Assembly (NCBI GenBank): GCA_016191115.1
Contig: JACPPG010000052.1
Location: 124,001 to 188,000 of the forward strand
DNA length: 64,000 nucleotides
Reading direction: 5' to 3'
From: Planctomycetia bacterium
GTDB taxonomy: Bacteria > Planctomycetota > Planctomycetia > Pirellulales > JACPPG01
In this document: positions 35,958 through 44,830 of the stretch, piece after piece
How the letters are laid out: each line of letters opens with the position of its first letter
Numbering within the stretch: the stretch's first letter is position 1
The notes under the pieces: generated by a model
The model's input: only the letters and a program-made list of their open reading frames with translations
What the model was told of the DNA's origin: nothing
Database searches by the model: none
Position numbers and translations under genes: made by a program

Positions 35958-36071
35958 GACGAATGTCAAAAATCAAATGTCTAAAGAAATCCGAAGAACG
36001 AAATCCGAAACGTTCGTCATTCGACATTCGTCCTTCGGATTTCTTTAGACATTTGATTTTTGACATTCGTC
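35958..36071. repeat. 39-bp perfect inverted repeat (family D, copy 1)
   Basis: The arm at 35958-35996 (containing AATCAAATGTCTAAAGAAAT) is the exact reverse complement of 36033-36071, with a 36-bp loop. A related copy lies at 57360-57496. It is AT-richer than its surroundings. It starts 12 bp past the stop codon of the DUF1549/1553 gene and is the main feature of the 425-bp gap before the PPC gene. Confidence 0.92.
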
Positions 36072-36083
36072 ATTTCTTCCCGT

Positions 36084-38594
36084 TCAGTGGTTGAACAAAA
36101 ACTCCTTGGTATTCACGAGCGCCCAGAGGATGTCCTCGTAGGCCTGCTGCTTGTTTTCGTTTTTCTGCAAATGGGCCGTGGCAACGGCCATTTCGTCGGG
36201 CGCGGGTGGGCGCGAGTAGACGCACAAGTAAAGCTCGGCCACCTTGCCCGCGTCGTCGCGATCCTTCTCGGCCGCCAGCCGCGCGGCCCGGCCGCTCGTG
36301 CTGGCCAGCTTCCCCTGCACCTCGCCCGAGTTCAACAAGTGCAGGCTCTGCGCCAGGTTGGCCTCTTGCGAGCGCTCGCACTCGCAGGCGCTGGCCGCCT
36401 CGGGCCGGCCGAACACGGTCAGGAAGTACGAATTGACGCCGGTGTCCGGAAGCTGCGTGGCGCGGGTGCCCGCCGGCAGGCCCGAGAAACTGCTTGGCGA
36501 GACCGTGACGCTATCGAGCGCGTCCAACAGCACCTCGGCCGTGAGCCGCTTCGGATAGTAGCGGGAGAAGTTCTGCTTGTCGTTCAGGTTGTAGTCGTTC
36601 GGTAGCGCGCTGAGCTGATACACGTTCGATCGGCAGATCGCGCGCACCAACTCCTTCAGGTCGAAGCGGCTGTCGACGAAGTGCTTGGCCAACGCGTCCA
36701 AGAGCGCCGGGTTCGACGCCGGATTGGTGACCCGCATGTCGTCCTCCGGGTCGACGATGCCGCGGCTGAAAAAGTGCTTCCAGTAGCGGTTCACGAGCGC
36801 CTTGGCGAAGAACGGGTTCTCAGGCGCGGCCATCCAATCGACCAGGGCCTCGCGCGGGTCGCGGTCCGCCGACACCTCGACCGGCGCGGCGCCCAGGCCC
36901 GTCGGCTTCAGTCGCTCGTTCGTCTTGGGGTTGGTCGCCTGCGCCACGCCGCGCTTGTGGTAAACGCGGGGTTCATCCTGCTGATTGCCGGCCTTTCGCG
37001 CGATCTGCGAGAAGAAAGCAGAGAAACCGTAGTAGTCGCGCTGGCTCCAGGCCTCGAACGGATGGTGGTGGCAGCGGGCGCACTGGATGCGCAGCCCCAG
37101 GAACAACTGGGCGCAGTCCTCGACCTGCTGATTGACGTCCTTGACCTCGCGGTACCAGGCGACCGGCGGGTTCTCGCCGATTTCGCCCGACGCCGCCAGG
37201 ATCTCCCGCACGAACTGGTCGTACGGCTTGTTGGCGTAAAGGCTCTCGCGAATCCATTCGTGAAACGCGTACGTGCCGTGCATGTAGTTGGGGTTTTGCC
37301 GCCGATTGCGCAGCACGGCATTCCACTTGTTCGCGAAGTAATCGGCGTAGTCGCCGCTATCGAGCACGCGGTCGATCAACTTGTCGCGCTTGGCCGGATC
37401 GCTGTCGGCGAGAAACTGCCGCGTCTCATCCAAGGTCGGCAATCGACCGGCGATATCCACCATCGCCCGGCGGATGTACGTCGCATCGTCGCACAAAGGC
37501 GACGGCGGCACGCCCAGAGTCTTCAGCTTGGAGAACACCAACTCGTCGACGAAGTTCTTCGACGGTGGCAGGTTGTCCACCTTCACGCCCAACGGAACAT
37601 GCGCCCGGAACACGGCCACATGACCCTGGTAACGGGCCATCACCGCCACGTCGCCCGTCAGATCGAGCGTTTTGACCAGGCCGCGGGTCGAGCACTCGGC
37701 CATCTCGCCGTCGTTCGGGTCGAACTGCGCAAGCCGCGTCACGTCCTCGACCGAGCCGTCCGTGTAGTGCGCCAACACGGCCACTTGCTGCTCGGCGCGG
37801 CGGTGCATTTCCGCCTGTTCGGGCAGCATCTGGATGCTCGCCACCTTCGGGTCGCTGTCCTTGCCGTAGGGCATACCATGCGTGATCCACCGCTTCAGCA
37901 GGCGATACTCGAGCGAATCGCGCTCCAGCCGCTGACCGCCGCCGTGAGGAATGGCGTTGATCGGCTTGGACAACAATAAGCTGCGATCGGGCGCGGCCGG
38001 AAAGACGCGGCGGCCGCGGGCTTCCTTGACCAGGTGCTCGTAGTCTTCGCCCGGCTCAAAGCCTAGAAGCGACAGCTTGAAGCCGTTCTGCCCGCTTGCC
38101 TTGCCATGACACCCGCCACTGTTGCAGCCCAGCTTGGTGAAGATGGGGACGATCTGGTTGGGGAAGTTCACTTGCGGGTCGTCGACGAAATGCTCGACAG
38201 TAACCTCCGTGCTGGCGCGCACCTCGCCCGAGCCGACCGCGGTTACAACCGCACGGCCGTCGGCCAGGGGCGTGACGAGCCCAGTGCTATCGATGGTCAC
38301 GATGCCGGCAGGGTCCGCCTGATAAGTGACTTGCCGTGTCAGGTCGCGCGGAGGTCCGGCGGCGAACTTGCCCGTGACCACTAATTGTCGCTGGGCGTCG
38401 CGGCCGCGAAGCACCCCTGCCTGTCCCGTTTCAAAAACGAGGCTGGCCAGCGGGCTGGGATCGGCCGAGGCGGCCGGCGTTGCCGCTGGCTGATTGCTGG
38501 CGATGGCGGCCTCCTCGGCCCCCACGAAAGAGGCAAAGAGAACCGCGGCTACCGAAGCAACGACTGCTGATGCGGGAACGATCAGCCGACTCAT
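36084..38594 (-). CDS. DUF1549/DUF1553 (PSD-type) exported protein with Ig-like N-terminus
   Basis: 836 residues from ATG 38594, preceded by GGAGGAG. In order: signal peptide (about 1-26), a bacterial Ig-like (BIG2) domain (about 45-135; 'VTYQADPAGIVTIDSTGLVT'), a heme-like segment 'GCNSGGCHGKASGQNGF', DUF1549 ('NFVDELVFSKLKTLGVPPSP' onward), a CxxCH motif in 'QCARCHHHPFEAWSQRDYY', and DUF1553 ('NPFFAKALVNRYWKHFFSRG', 'SRPPAPDEMAVATAHLQ'). These planctomycete proteins are typically paired with DUF1501, which is transcribed divergently here. They are thought to act in extracytoplasmic redox or polymer degradation, without firm biochemistry. Confidence 0.93.
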   Translation of the reverse strand: MSRLIVPASAVVASVAAVLFASFVGAEEAAIASNQPAATPAASADPSPLASLVFETGQAGVLRGRDAQRQLVVTGKFAAGPPRDLTRQVTYQADPAGIVTIDSTGLVTPLADGRAVVTAVGSGEVRASTEVTVEHFVDDPQVNFPNQIVPIFTKLGCNSGGCHGKASGQNGFKLSLLGFEPGEDYEHLVKEARGRRVFPAAPDRSLLLSKPINAIPHGGGQRLERDSLEYRLLKRWITHGMPYGKDSDPKVASIQMLPEQAEMHRRAEQQVAVLAHYTDGSVEDVTRLAQFDPNDGEMAECSTRGLVKTLDLTGDVAVMARYQGHVAVFRAHVPLGVKVDNLPPSKNFVDELVFSKLKTLGVPPSPLCDDATYIRRAMVDIAGRLPTLDETRQFLADSDPAKRDKLIDRVLDSGDYADYFANKWNAVLRNRRQNPNYMHGTYAFHEWIRESLYANKPYDQFVREILAASGEIGENPPVAWYREVKDVNQQVEDCAQLFLGLRIQCARCHHHPFEAWSQRDYYGFSAFFSQIARKAGNQQDEPRVYHKRGVAQATNPKTNERLKPTGLGAAPVEVSADRDPREALVDWMAAPENPFFAKALVNRYWKHFFSRGIVDPEDDMRVTNPASNPALLDALAKHFVDSRFDLKELVRAICRSNVYQLSALPNDYNLNDKQNFSRYYPKRLTAEVLLDALDSVTVSPSSFSGLPAGTRATQLPDTGVNSYFLTVFGRPEAASACECERSQEANLAQSLHLLNSGEVQGKLASTSGRAARLAAEKDRDDAGKVAELYLCVYSRPPAPDEMAVATAHLQKNENKQQAYEDILWALVNTKEFLFNH

Positions 38595-38761
38595 GGGGAC
38601 TCCTCCCATGTGGGATCGCAGGCGGGATTCGAGGCAGGTATGGCGGGCGACCGGATTATCGCATTCCCACCCGGCCAATGCAACGATTTCTCAAAGCGCC
38701 TTTATGTGTTGATGGGTCCCGTCCCGGTCGCCCGGCCGGCTTCGGCCGCTAGCAGCAAGTA

Positions 38762-38788
38762 TCAACAGATGTTGACTTTTTGTTGACT
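38762..38788. promoter_or_regulatory. Candidate operator in the DUF1549/DUF1501 divergent region
   Basis: TCAACA-GA-TGTTGA (38762-38775) is a perfect inverted repeat that overlaps a direct repeat TGTTGACT-TTT-TGTTGACT (38770-38788), spaced 11 bp, about one helical turn. Such an arrangement in a 324-bp divergent intergenic region is a plausible regulator binding site shared by both genes. Sequence evidence only. Confidence 0.4.
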
Positions 38789-38918
38789 ACCCGGCGTCGC
38801 CACCGGTATCATTCGCGCAGGATTGCCTTGGTTTCGGACCCCGATTTGGCTGGAAAGCCGCCCGCGACGAACGCTGAAGGGCTGACCGGCCAGGAACCGT
38901 CTCACAGGAGGTCAGGCC

Positions 38919-40223
38919 ATGCTCACCATTTGGGGAAGCCCTTCTGGACAGACCTGCGAAGGCCATTCGCGTCGCGATTTTCTCCGCATCGGGGGCCTGG
39001 GAACCGCCGCCCTGAGCCTGCCGACGCTGCTGGCGGCCCGGACTACGGCCGCCGCGACCGGCCAGGCGACCAAGGACACCTCGGTCATCTGGCTGTGGCT
39101 GGGTGGCGGGGCTACGCAGATCGAGACCTTCGACCCCAAAATGGAGGCCCCGGCCGAATTCCGCAGCACCGTCGGGGCGGTCGACACCACTGTGCCCGGC
39201 CTGCAGTTTGGCGGCCTCTTTCCGCGGATGGCCCAGGTGGCCCAGCACATGGCTATCGTCCGGTCGTTCGCCCACCGCAACTCAGGGCACGGAGGCGGCA
39301 CCCACTGGGTGATGACCGGATACGACTACCCACCGGCCGACCAGGGCAGCCAGCCGATCAAGCCCTCGATGGGCGCGGTCGCGGCCCGCGTCCGCGGACC
39401 CAACCATCCGCGAACGGGCATTCCCACGTTCGTGCGGCTCAGCGGCATCTATGGCGACGGCGCGAGCTGGCTGGGCGCCGGCGCCGCGCCGTTCGACTCG
39501 GGCGGGCAGGCGCGGAACAACATGAACCTCGCCATCCAGCGCGAGCGGCTGTCCGATCGCCGCGGCCTGCTCTCCGATCTGGATCGCATCGATCGCCATC
39601 TGGATCGTTCGGGGCTGATGAGCGGCTTGGATGAGTTCGAGGGGCAGGCCTTCAGCCTCATCTTCAGCGAGGCGAAGGCGGCCTTCGACCTAACGAAGGA
39701 AGACGCCGGCACCCGCGAGCGCTACGGAAAAGGTCTGGGCGAGCAGTTGCTTCTGGCCCGGCGGCTGTGCGAAGCCGGCTGCGGCTTCGTCAATATCCAT
39801 TACGGCGGCTGGGACATGCACGGCGGCATCGTGCAGGGGATGCGCGGCCGGGCACCGGCGATGGACCAGGGCGTTAGCGCGCTGGTCGAGGACCTGGTCG
39901 CCCGCGGCCTCGCTGAACGTGTGCTGTTGGTCATCACCGGCGAGTTCGGGCGGACGCCGCGGATCAACGGCGGGGCGGGCCGCGACCATTGGGCGCCCTT
40001 AAGCCCGTTGGCGTTCGCGTGCGGCGGGTTGCGCACCGGCCAGGTGATCGGCGAGTCGTCGGCCAAGGCCGAGGTGCCCAAGAACCGGCCGATCAGCCCG
40101 CAGGACCTGATGGCCACGGTGTTCCACGTGCTGGGGATTCCGCAAGACGTGGCATTTCGCGACCCGGCGGGCCGGCCGACGTCGATGATCGCCGGCGGCC
40201 AGGTGATCGACGAGCTGGTATAA
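38919..40223 (+). CDS. DUF1501 protein with Tat leader, divergent from DUF1549/1553
   Basis: 434 residues with a strong AGGAGG site before ATG 38919. The twin-arginine leader is 'HSRRDFLRIGGLGTAALSL'. Landmarks: 'SVIWLWLGGGATQIETFDPK', 'MAIVRSFAHRNSGHGGGTHW', 'VLLVITGEFGRTPRINGGAG' and 'GRDHWAPLSPLAFACGGLRTG'. The fold resembles alkaline phosphatase/sulfatase enzymes. Partnered by position with the DUF1549/1553 gene, as is usual in planctomycetes. The substrate is unknown; export in folded form through Tat is inferred. Confidence 0.94.
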   Translation: MLTIWGSPSGQTCEGHSRRDFLRIGGLGTAALSLPTLLAARTTAAATGQATKDTSVIWLWLGGGATQIETFDPKMEAPAEFRSTVGAVDTTVPGLQFGGLFPRMAQVAQHMAIVRSFAHRNSGHGGGTHWVMTGYDYPPADQGSQPIKPSMGAVAARVRGPNHPRTGIPTFVRLSGIYGDGASWLGAGAAPFDSGGQARNNMNLAIQRERLSDRRGLLSDLDRIDRHLDRSGLMSGLDEFEGQAFSLIFSEAKAAFDLTKEDAGTRERYGKGLGEQLLLARRLCEAGCGFVNIHYGGWDMHGGIVQGMRGRAPAMDQGVSALVEDLVARGLAERVLLVITGEFGRTPRINGGAGRDHWAPLSPLAFACGGLRTGQVIGESSAKAEVPKNRPISPQDLMATVFHVLGIPQDVAFRDPAGRPTSMIAGGQVIDELV

Positions 40224-40560
40224 GCCGTTGCGCCTGTGATGGCTTCGGCGAACCGTGACGTACCACGGATTCCGCGATATTGTGCGCGCGCCACACGATC
40301 CACCCGACCGCCCCGGCGAATGCCGAGCCCCTCGGTAGTGGAACTTTCTAAACCGGGGCAAGCCCTCCACGTGGAACTCGGCACGCGGACGAATCTCCTC
40401 GCCCTCTCGGCGACAGGCCACTGGCGGCAAACTGCATTGCAGGGGCTTGTGGTCGGACGCAAACTCGCCGACCATACGGTTACGGCCAGGGCGAACGTGT
40501 GGCAGAACGTCGGCCACCCCATCTTGTCTCGCGATTTGCGCTCCTACTTAGAGGAAAACC
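40224..40560. other. 337-bp gap upstream of the tandem-repeat protein gene
   Basis: No repeat family or ORF was recognised. It must hold the promoter of the gene at 40561, which is preceded by a GAGG site at about 40551-40554. Confidence 0.4.
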
Positions 40561-42078
40561 ATGATTCGGCGATTTGCTCCACCGGCGGCGGCCGTGACCT
40601 TGTTGTGTCTTTGTGTGACCCTCGCTTACGGCGCGCCTCGTGGCAAGGAGGGCGAAAAATCGCGCGGCGGTAAGCCTCCGGGCGGAAGTCAGGCCGAGCG
40701 CAAACCCGAGGGAAGGGAGACTAACGAGAAGGCCGGCCGCAAGCCCTCGGATGAGCGCGAAGGAGAGCGCGGCACAAAACCGGCCGGCAACAAATCTCCG
40801 GGCGGAGAATGGTCCGAGCGCACACATGGAGGGAAGTCCGGAGGGCAGCCCGGCCACGAGCGCGGCGAGTCCGCGGAAACCGGCGCGGCGACTGGTCGCA
40901 CCGCTGGAGAAAAGAAGACGCCACAGGCGTCGGGAGCAGAGGGCGCTGCCGCCGCCAAGCGCAACGCACCGAAGGCGTCCGGGGCGGAGGGAGCCGCCAC
41001 GGGTGCAGCCGCCGCCAATCGCAAGTCACCACAAGCGTCGGGCGCAGAGGGCGCAGCCGCCGGTGCAGCGGCCGCCAATCGCAACGCGCCGAAAGCGTCC
41101 GGTGCGGAGGGAGCCGCCGCTGGTGCCGCTGCGGCCAATCGAAATGCGCCGAAAACATCGGGTGCGGCGGGCGTAGCTGCCGGAGCAGCCGCCGCCAATC
41201 GCAACGCGCCAAAGGCTTCAGGCGCGGCAGGCGCGGCCGCGGGTGCAGCGGCTGCGAATCGTAACGCGCCTCAAGTTTCAGGCGCGGCCGGCGCGGCCGC
41301 AGGGGCCGCCGCCGCCAACCGCAACGCGCCACAGCTTTCGGGCGCGCAGGGTGCCGCCGCCGGCGCCGCCGCCGCCAATCGCAACGCGCCGCAAGCTTCG
41401 GGTGCGCAAGGGGCCGTCGCTGGCGCGGCGGCCGTGAGAAGCTCATTCAACCATCCGAACATTTACGGCCGGCAGTGGTACGATGCCCATCCGGGCGCTT
41501 GGGCGCCCTCCGGCTGGGCTGCCGGCGCGGCCTGGGCTGCGCCGACGTGGGCCGCCATCGCCGGTCATTGCGGATACGGCAATAGCGCCCCGATCTCGTA
41601 CGACTACGGCGTCAACGTGACCGCCCAGGACGGCAACGTGATGGTGGACGGTCAGAATGTCGGAACGGTCGCGGAGTTCAGCCATCAAGCCGCCGATCTG
41701 GCCGAGACGGGCACCGAGGCCGACACCTCCGCCACCGAACAATGGTTGCCGGTGGGCGTGTTCGCGATGGTCCGCAACGAGCAGCAGCACCCGCAACTCA
41801 TCGTGCAGTTGGCGATCAATAAGGAAGGCATCCTGCGGGGCAACTACACCGACGAAGTTACCGACAACACCCTGCCCATCCACGGCGCGGTCGACAAGGC
41901 GACGCAGCGGGCGGCATGGACGGTCGGCGGCAACAAGCAAACCGTCATGGAAGCAGGTCTGAGCGACCTGGCGGGAAACGAAGCGCCGGCGCTGATCCAC
42001 AAGAACGGCAAGACCGACCACTGGCTGCTGGTTCGCCTGGAACAACCAAAACCGGGCGGGGACGACGCCGGAAAGTAA
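40561..42078 (+). CDS. Exported protein with a 20-residue Ala-rich tandem repeat
   Basis: 505 residues: signal peptide (1-24), a very hydrophilic Lys/Glu/Gly/Arg-rich region (25-118), then about nine copies of a 20-residue unit of the type N-A-P-x-A-S-G-A-x-G-A-A-A-G-A-A-A-A-N-R (about 120-293), then a folded domain (about 300-495; 'YGRQWYDAHPGAWAPSGWAA', 'WLPVGVFAMVRNEQQHPQLIVQLAINKEG'). Such C-terminal domains occur in planctomycete surface proteins of unknown role. The repeat suggests a flexible or fibrous spacer holding the domain away from the cell. Repeat number is likely variable. Confidence 0.9.
   Translation: MIRRFAPPAAAVTLLCLCVTLAYGAPRGKEGEKSRGGKPPGGSQAERKPEGRETNEKAGRKPSDEREGERGTKPAGNKSPGGEWSERTHGGKSGGQPGHERGESAETGAATGRTAGEKKTPQASGAEGAAAAKRNAPKASGAEGAATGAAAANRKSPQASGAEGAAAGAAAANRNAPKASGAEGAAAGAAAANRNAPKTSGAAGVAAGAAAANRNAPKASGAAGAAAGAAAANRNAPQVSGAAGAAAGAAAANRNAPQLSGAQGAAAGAAAANRNAPQASGAQGAVAGAAAVRSSFNHPNIYGRQWYDAHPGAWAPSGWAAGAAWAAPTWAAIAGHCGYGNSAPISYDYGVNVTAQDGNVMVDGQNVGTVAEFSHQAADLAETGTEADTSATEQWLPVGVFAMVRNEQQHPQLIVQLAINKEGILRGNYTDEVTDNTLPIHGAVDKATQRAAWTVGGNKQTVMEAGLSDLAGNEAPALIHKNGKTDHWLLVRLEQPKPGGDDAGK
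40921..41440 (+). repeat. 60-bp in-frame tandem repeat (about nine units)
   Basis: The DNA repeats with an exact 60-bp period, encoding 20 residues per unit. The first unit is shortened ('GAAAAKRNAPKASGAEG') and units differ mainly at third positions and at K/Q, E/A/Q and S/N changes, so the array is old enough to have diverged at silent sites while the protein pattern is kept. Confidence 0.93.
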
Positions 42079-42084
42079 CGGACC

Positions 42085-43131
42085 CTACGACCGCGGGACG
42101 GCGCCCCGGTTGAGGCTGTCGATCAGTTGCCGCAGCCGGCCCTGGTTGCGGCGGTTGTAGCGGAACACCAGCCGCGGCAGCGGGCCCAACTGCGGCTCGT
42201 CCTTTTCTTCCGGCAGCGCCCCGGTCACGCTGAACTTCCCCTCGATCAAAATGTCGGAAAAGCCGTCGTTGATGTCCTCCAGCAACTCCTCGCTGGGCAT
42301 CTTGTTCAAGCGCAGCACCAGCTTGTTGCGGACGTACCGCATGCTGTGATAGACGCGGTAAAACTGGTGCAGCTCGCGGACCGCCTCCTCGACGCTGTCG
42401 GTCAGCTTGTAGAGCGCGAAATCCTCCGACGAGATCATCCCCTGGCCCAGCAGGCGTCGTTCGACGAAGCTCTGCCAGTCGCGCCAGAAGCTGCCCCCCT
42501 TTTCGTCCAGGAACACGACCGGCACCATGTCGCGTTTGCCGGTTTGCAGGAGCGTCAGGACCTCGAGCCCCTCGTCGAGCGTGCCGAAGCCGCCCGGCAG
42601 CAAGCACACGGCGTCGCATTCCTTGACGAACATCAGCTTGCGGGTGAAGAAGTACTTCATGTACACGAGCTTGGGGTCGCCGGCGATGACGGGGTTCGCC
42701 TCTTGCTCGAAAGGGAGCATGATGTTGAGGCCCATCGAGTTCTCGCGCCCGGCGCCCAAGTGCCCTGCTTCCATGATGCCGCTGGCGGCGCCGGTCACGA
42801 CCAGCCAACTGCGGGCCGCCATCGCCCGGCCGAACTCGACGGCCTGCTGGAACGTCGCCTCGTGGGGGCGGGTGCGGGCCGAGCCGAAGACCGTCACTTT
42901 GCGGCGCGAGCGGTAGGGCGCGAAGATCTTGAACGCCCACCGCAGCTCGCGGAGCGTGCGGCTGAGGATTTTCAGGTCGCCGCGGCTGGTGCGGTCCTGG
43001 GCAAGCTTGTCGGCCGACTCCTTGATCAAATTGATCAAGTCGCTGACGCGATCGCCGTCCACGGCGTCGAGGGCCAATTCGCCCGAATCGAGCGGACCCT
43101 TGGAGTTGTTGTGAGGAGCTGAGTCGCTCAA
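42085..43131 (-). CDS. LOG-family (TIGR00730-like) nucleotide phosphoribohydrolase
   Basis: A 348-residue Rossmann-fold protein of the LOG/lysine-decarboxylase-like family. Signature '[17 protein letters not shown]' (PGGxGTxxE) and '[20 protein letters not shown]' are both present, as is '[12 protein letters not shown]'. Members cleave cytokinin-type or other nucleoside 5'-monophosphates to base and ribose 5-phosphate. It is longer than the ~190-residue plant/actinobacterial form, with extra N- and C-terminal helical regions. It ends six bases from the stop codon of the repeat-protein gene (convergent). Confidence 0.9.
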   Translation of the reverse strand: MSDSAPHNNSKGPLDSGELALDAVDGDRVSDLINLIKESADKLAQDRTSRGDLKILSRTLRELRWAFKIFAPYRSRRKVTVFGSARTRPHEATFQQAVEFGRAMAARSWLVVTGAASGIMEAGHLGAGRENSMGLNIMLPFEQEANPVIAGDPKLVYMKYFFTRKLMFVKECDAVCLLPGGFGTLDEGLEVLTLLQTGKRDMVPVVFLDEKGGSFWRDWQSFVERRLLGQGMISSEDFALYKLTDSVEEAVRELHQFYRVYHSMRYVRNKLVLRLNKMPSEELLEDINDGFSDILIEGKFSVTGALPEEKDEPQLGPLPRLVFRYNRRNQGRLRQLIDSLNRGAVPRS

Positions 43132-43301
43132 GCTTTCCGCCTCTGTGAACTAGCCGCGCGGCGCCACCTGCTACGATGGCCTCCATCGCGATCGCCCGAA
43201 CTGGGCCGAAGCGCTCCGTACCGCTCGGCCGCCAGGCACGCCGCTGATAATCGATTATACACCGACGGCCCGCGCGGCGCGTAGTTGCGGCATCCATACG
43301 C

Positions 43302-43440
43302 CAGGGCCGTTCACAGATTCAAGCTTGCCGGCGGCGCACCGGCGGGAAAGTGGGACAGGCACCGAGACGCAACGTTGGTCTGAAAGGGCTTGCGCTGTTT
43401 ATGCTCGGAGCCAGTCCCATTTTCCCGCCTCGCCATTTTG
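43302..43440 (+). mobile_element. PME-A copy 5, right end missing, beside PME-B
   Basis: The left terminus and hairpin are intact; similarity ends at CGCCATTTTG, the same breakpoint as other truncated copies. Sixteen bp later a PME-B element begins. The pair fills most of the 579-bp gap between the LOG and STAS genes. Confidence 0.87.
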
Positions 43441-43456
43441 CACGCTGTGCCGTGGC

Positions 43457-43578
43457 CAGGAGAACTGCAAAGTCCTGGGACAGGGGGTCAGGCACATTTT
43501 TCGGCCGAAGGTCCTTCGGAAGATGAGAACCGCATGTGCCGAAAAATGAGCCAGACCCCGGACTTTGCAGTTCTCCTG
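43457..43578. mobile_element. PME-B copy 2, with a 9/10-bp target duplication
   Basis: 122 bp, with CAGGAGAACTGCAAA and its exact complement as termini and the same inner arms as at 16085. Flanks: GTGCCGTGGC (43447-43456) and CTGCCGTGGC (43579-43588), identical at nine of ten positions. Confidence 0.93.
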
Positions 43579-43710
43579 CTGCCGTGGCTCGGTCCCTTGC
43601 CAGCACCATCTTGCGCGCGTAGACTCGGACACTAGGTTGATTCATCGCGCCGTCGGCCGTGGCGCGAATGCGACTATGTTCCCCAATTTTCTTGCCGATC
43701 GATTCGCGCC

Positions 43711-44058
43711 ATGATCCAGGTTTGCCGCGAGCACGACGTGACCGTCATCGAGTTGGACGCGGAACACGACGCGCTGGACCGCGCGAAGTTTCAGCAGGCG
43801 CGCGATCTCTTGTTGTCCACGATGCAATCGGCCGATCCGCCGCTGGTCGTGCTCGACCTGTCGAAAACAGCTTACATGGGCTCGGCGTTCATCGAAGTCA
43901 TGTCCCGCGCCGGGAAGCGCGCGTGCGAGCGCGGCGGTCGGATGGTGCTGTGTGGCTTGCAGCCGTTTTGCGCCGAGGTCCTGGCGGCAGCGCACCTGGA
44001 CTCGGTGTGGGACACCTTTGGCACGCGCGACGAAGCGATCGCAGCCCTGATGGGTTGA
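43711..44058 (+). CDS. STAS-domain protein (anti-sigma antagonist-like)
   Basis: A 115-residue single STAS domain. Core strand-helix pattern 'PLVVLDLSKTAYMGSAFIEVMSRAGKRA' matches the phosphorylatable-Ser region of anti-anti-sigma factors; Ser52 or Ser59 is the likely site, although 'YMGSAF' replaces the common 'MDSSG'. It would bind a partner switch kinase or act as a sensor. No RsbW-like kinase or sigma factor is adjacent. Confidence 0.88.
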   Translation: MIQVCREHDVTVIELDAEHDALDRAKFQQARDLLLSTMQSADPPLVVLDLSKTAYMGSAFIEVMSRAGKRACERGGRMVLCGLQPFCAEVLAAAHLDSVWDTFGTRDEAIAALMG

Positions 44059-44184
44059 TGCGCTGGACGATCGCGGTTTCGGTCTCCATCGGCTTGCTGC
44101 ACGGCCGTCGACGACGGCGCAAAACAAAACCGAGCGCACGTGCTGCGCCCGGTCACGGACCGGTCGAGGTCGCCGCGCGCCGCG

Positions 44185-44427
44185 TCAAGCGGACGGGCGG
44201 CGGCAGTGCTGATACGCCAGGATCACTTCATACAGATCCGCGGAGATCGTGATCTCATCGTCCTCGAAATCACGCAGCCAGGTGCGTTCGCTGCGGACGG
44301 CATCGGCCAAGAGCGGAAAGATGTCGCCGGCTCGGACCTGAACCGTGCTGGCTTGCGCCGGGCCCTGCGCCTTCGTGGCACAAGCGGTCTCCGGTCCGTA
44401 GTAGACGCGCAATTGACAACGGGCCAT
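44185..44427 (-). CDS. Small protein of unknown function (80 aa)
   Basis: Begins 'MARCQLRVYYGPETACATKA' and contains 'RAGDIFPLLADAVRSERTWL', 'DFEDDEITISADLYEVILAY'. Compact and acidic, with an even mix of residues, so likely real. A weak AAGGAAA ribosome site lies upstream of ATG 44427. No family was recognised; such short proteins recur in planctomycete genomes. It is convergent with the STAS gene. Confidence 0.7.
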   Translation of the reverse strand: MARCQLRVYYGPETACATKAQGPAQASTVQVRAGDIFPLLADAVRSERTWLRDFEDDEITISADLYEVILAYQHCRRPSA

Positions 44428-44721
44428 ACGAACGTTTCCTTACGTCGCGGATCCCTGGGACGCGGGCCAGACAGCCACCGCAATTTCGTCCGGCGCCACG
44501 GCGCGCGGACCATTCCCGCGCGCATTTTGCGCCCACCCTGGCATCTACGGACCACGTATCGGCAGCAAGCGTTGTGCGGGTTTGATCTATTTGGCGGGAA
44601 ATCCGGTTTTTTCTCGGCGGCCGCTGTGGAGGGGCCAAGCGCGGCGAGGGGGATGGCGCGCCACGCGATTCGTTTGACGAGCGGAGCGGGGCGAACTGCG
44701 CAAAAGCGCTCGAGCGGCGGC

Positions 44722-44750
44722 TTGACACGGCTGTTAACCGTTCCTAGATT
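44722..44750 (+). promoter_or_regulatory. Sigma70-type promoter for tex: TTGACA-17-TAGATT
   Basis: TTGACA (44722-44727), a 17-bp spacer and TAGATT (44745-44750), about 80 bp upstream of the tex ATG at 44831. The match is close to consensus and correctly placed. It lies in the 403-bp gap that otherwise contains nothing recognised. Confidence 0.55.
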
Positions 44751-44830
44751 GCCAATCAAGTAAGCTCTTGCCAGAAGGAACGTTGCGTCAACCCGCGCTC
44801 GCTCTCCGGAGCAAAGCCGCAAAAGTCAAC

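Noticed and set aside
40921..41440. CRISPR-like array (60-bp period)
   Set aside because: The repeat is contiguous without unique spacers, in frame with a signal-peptide protein, and no cas genes are present.
43711..44058. Full partner-switching sigma regulation module around the STAS gene
   Set aside because: No RsbW-type kinase, phosphatase or sigma factor lies next to it; only the single STAS domain can be supported.
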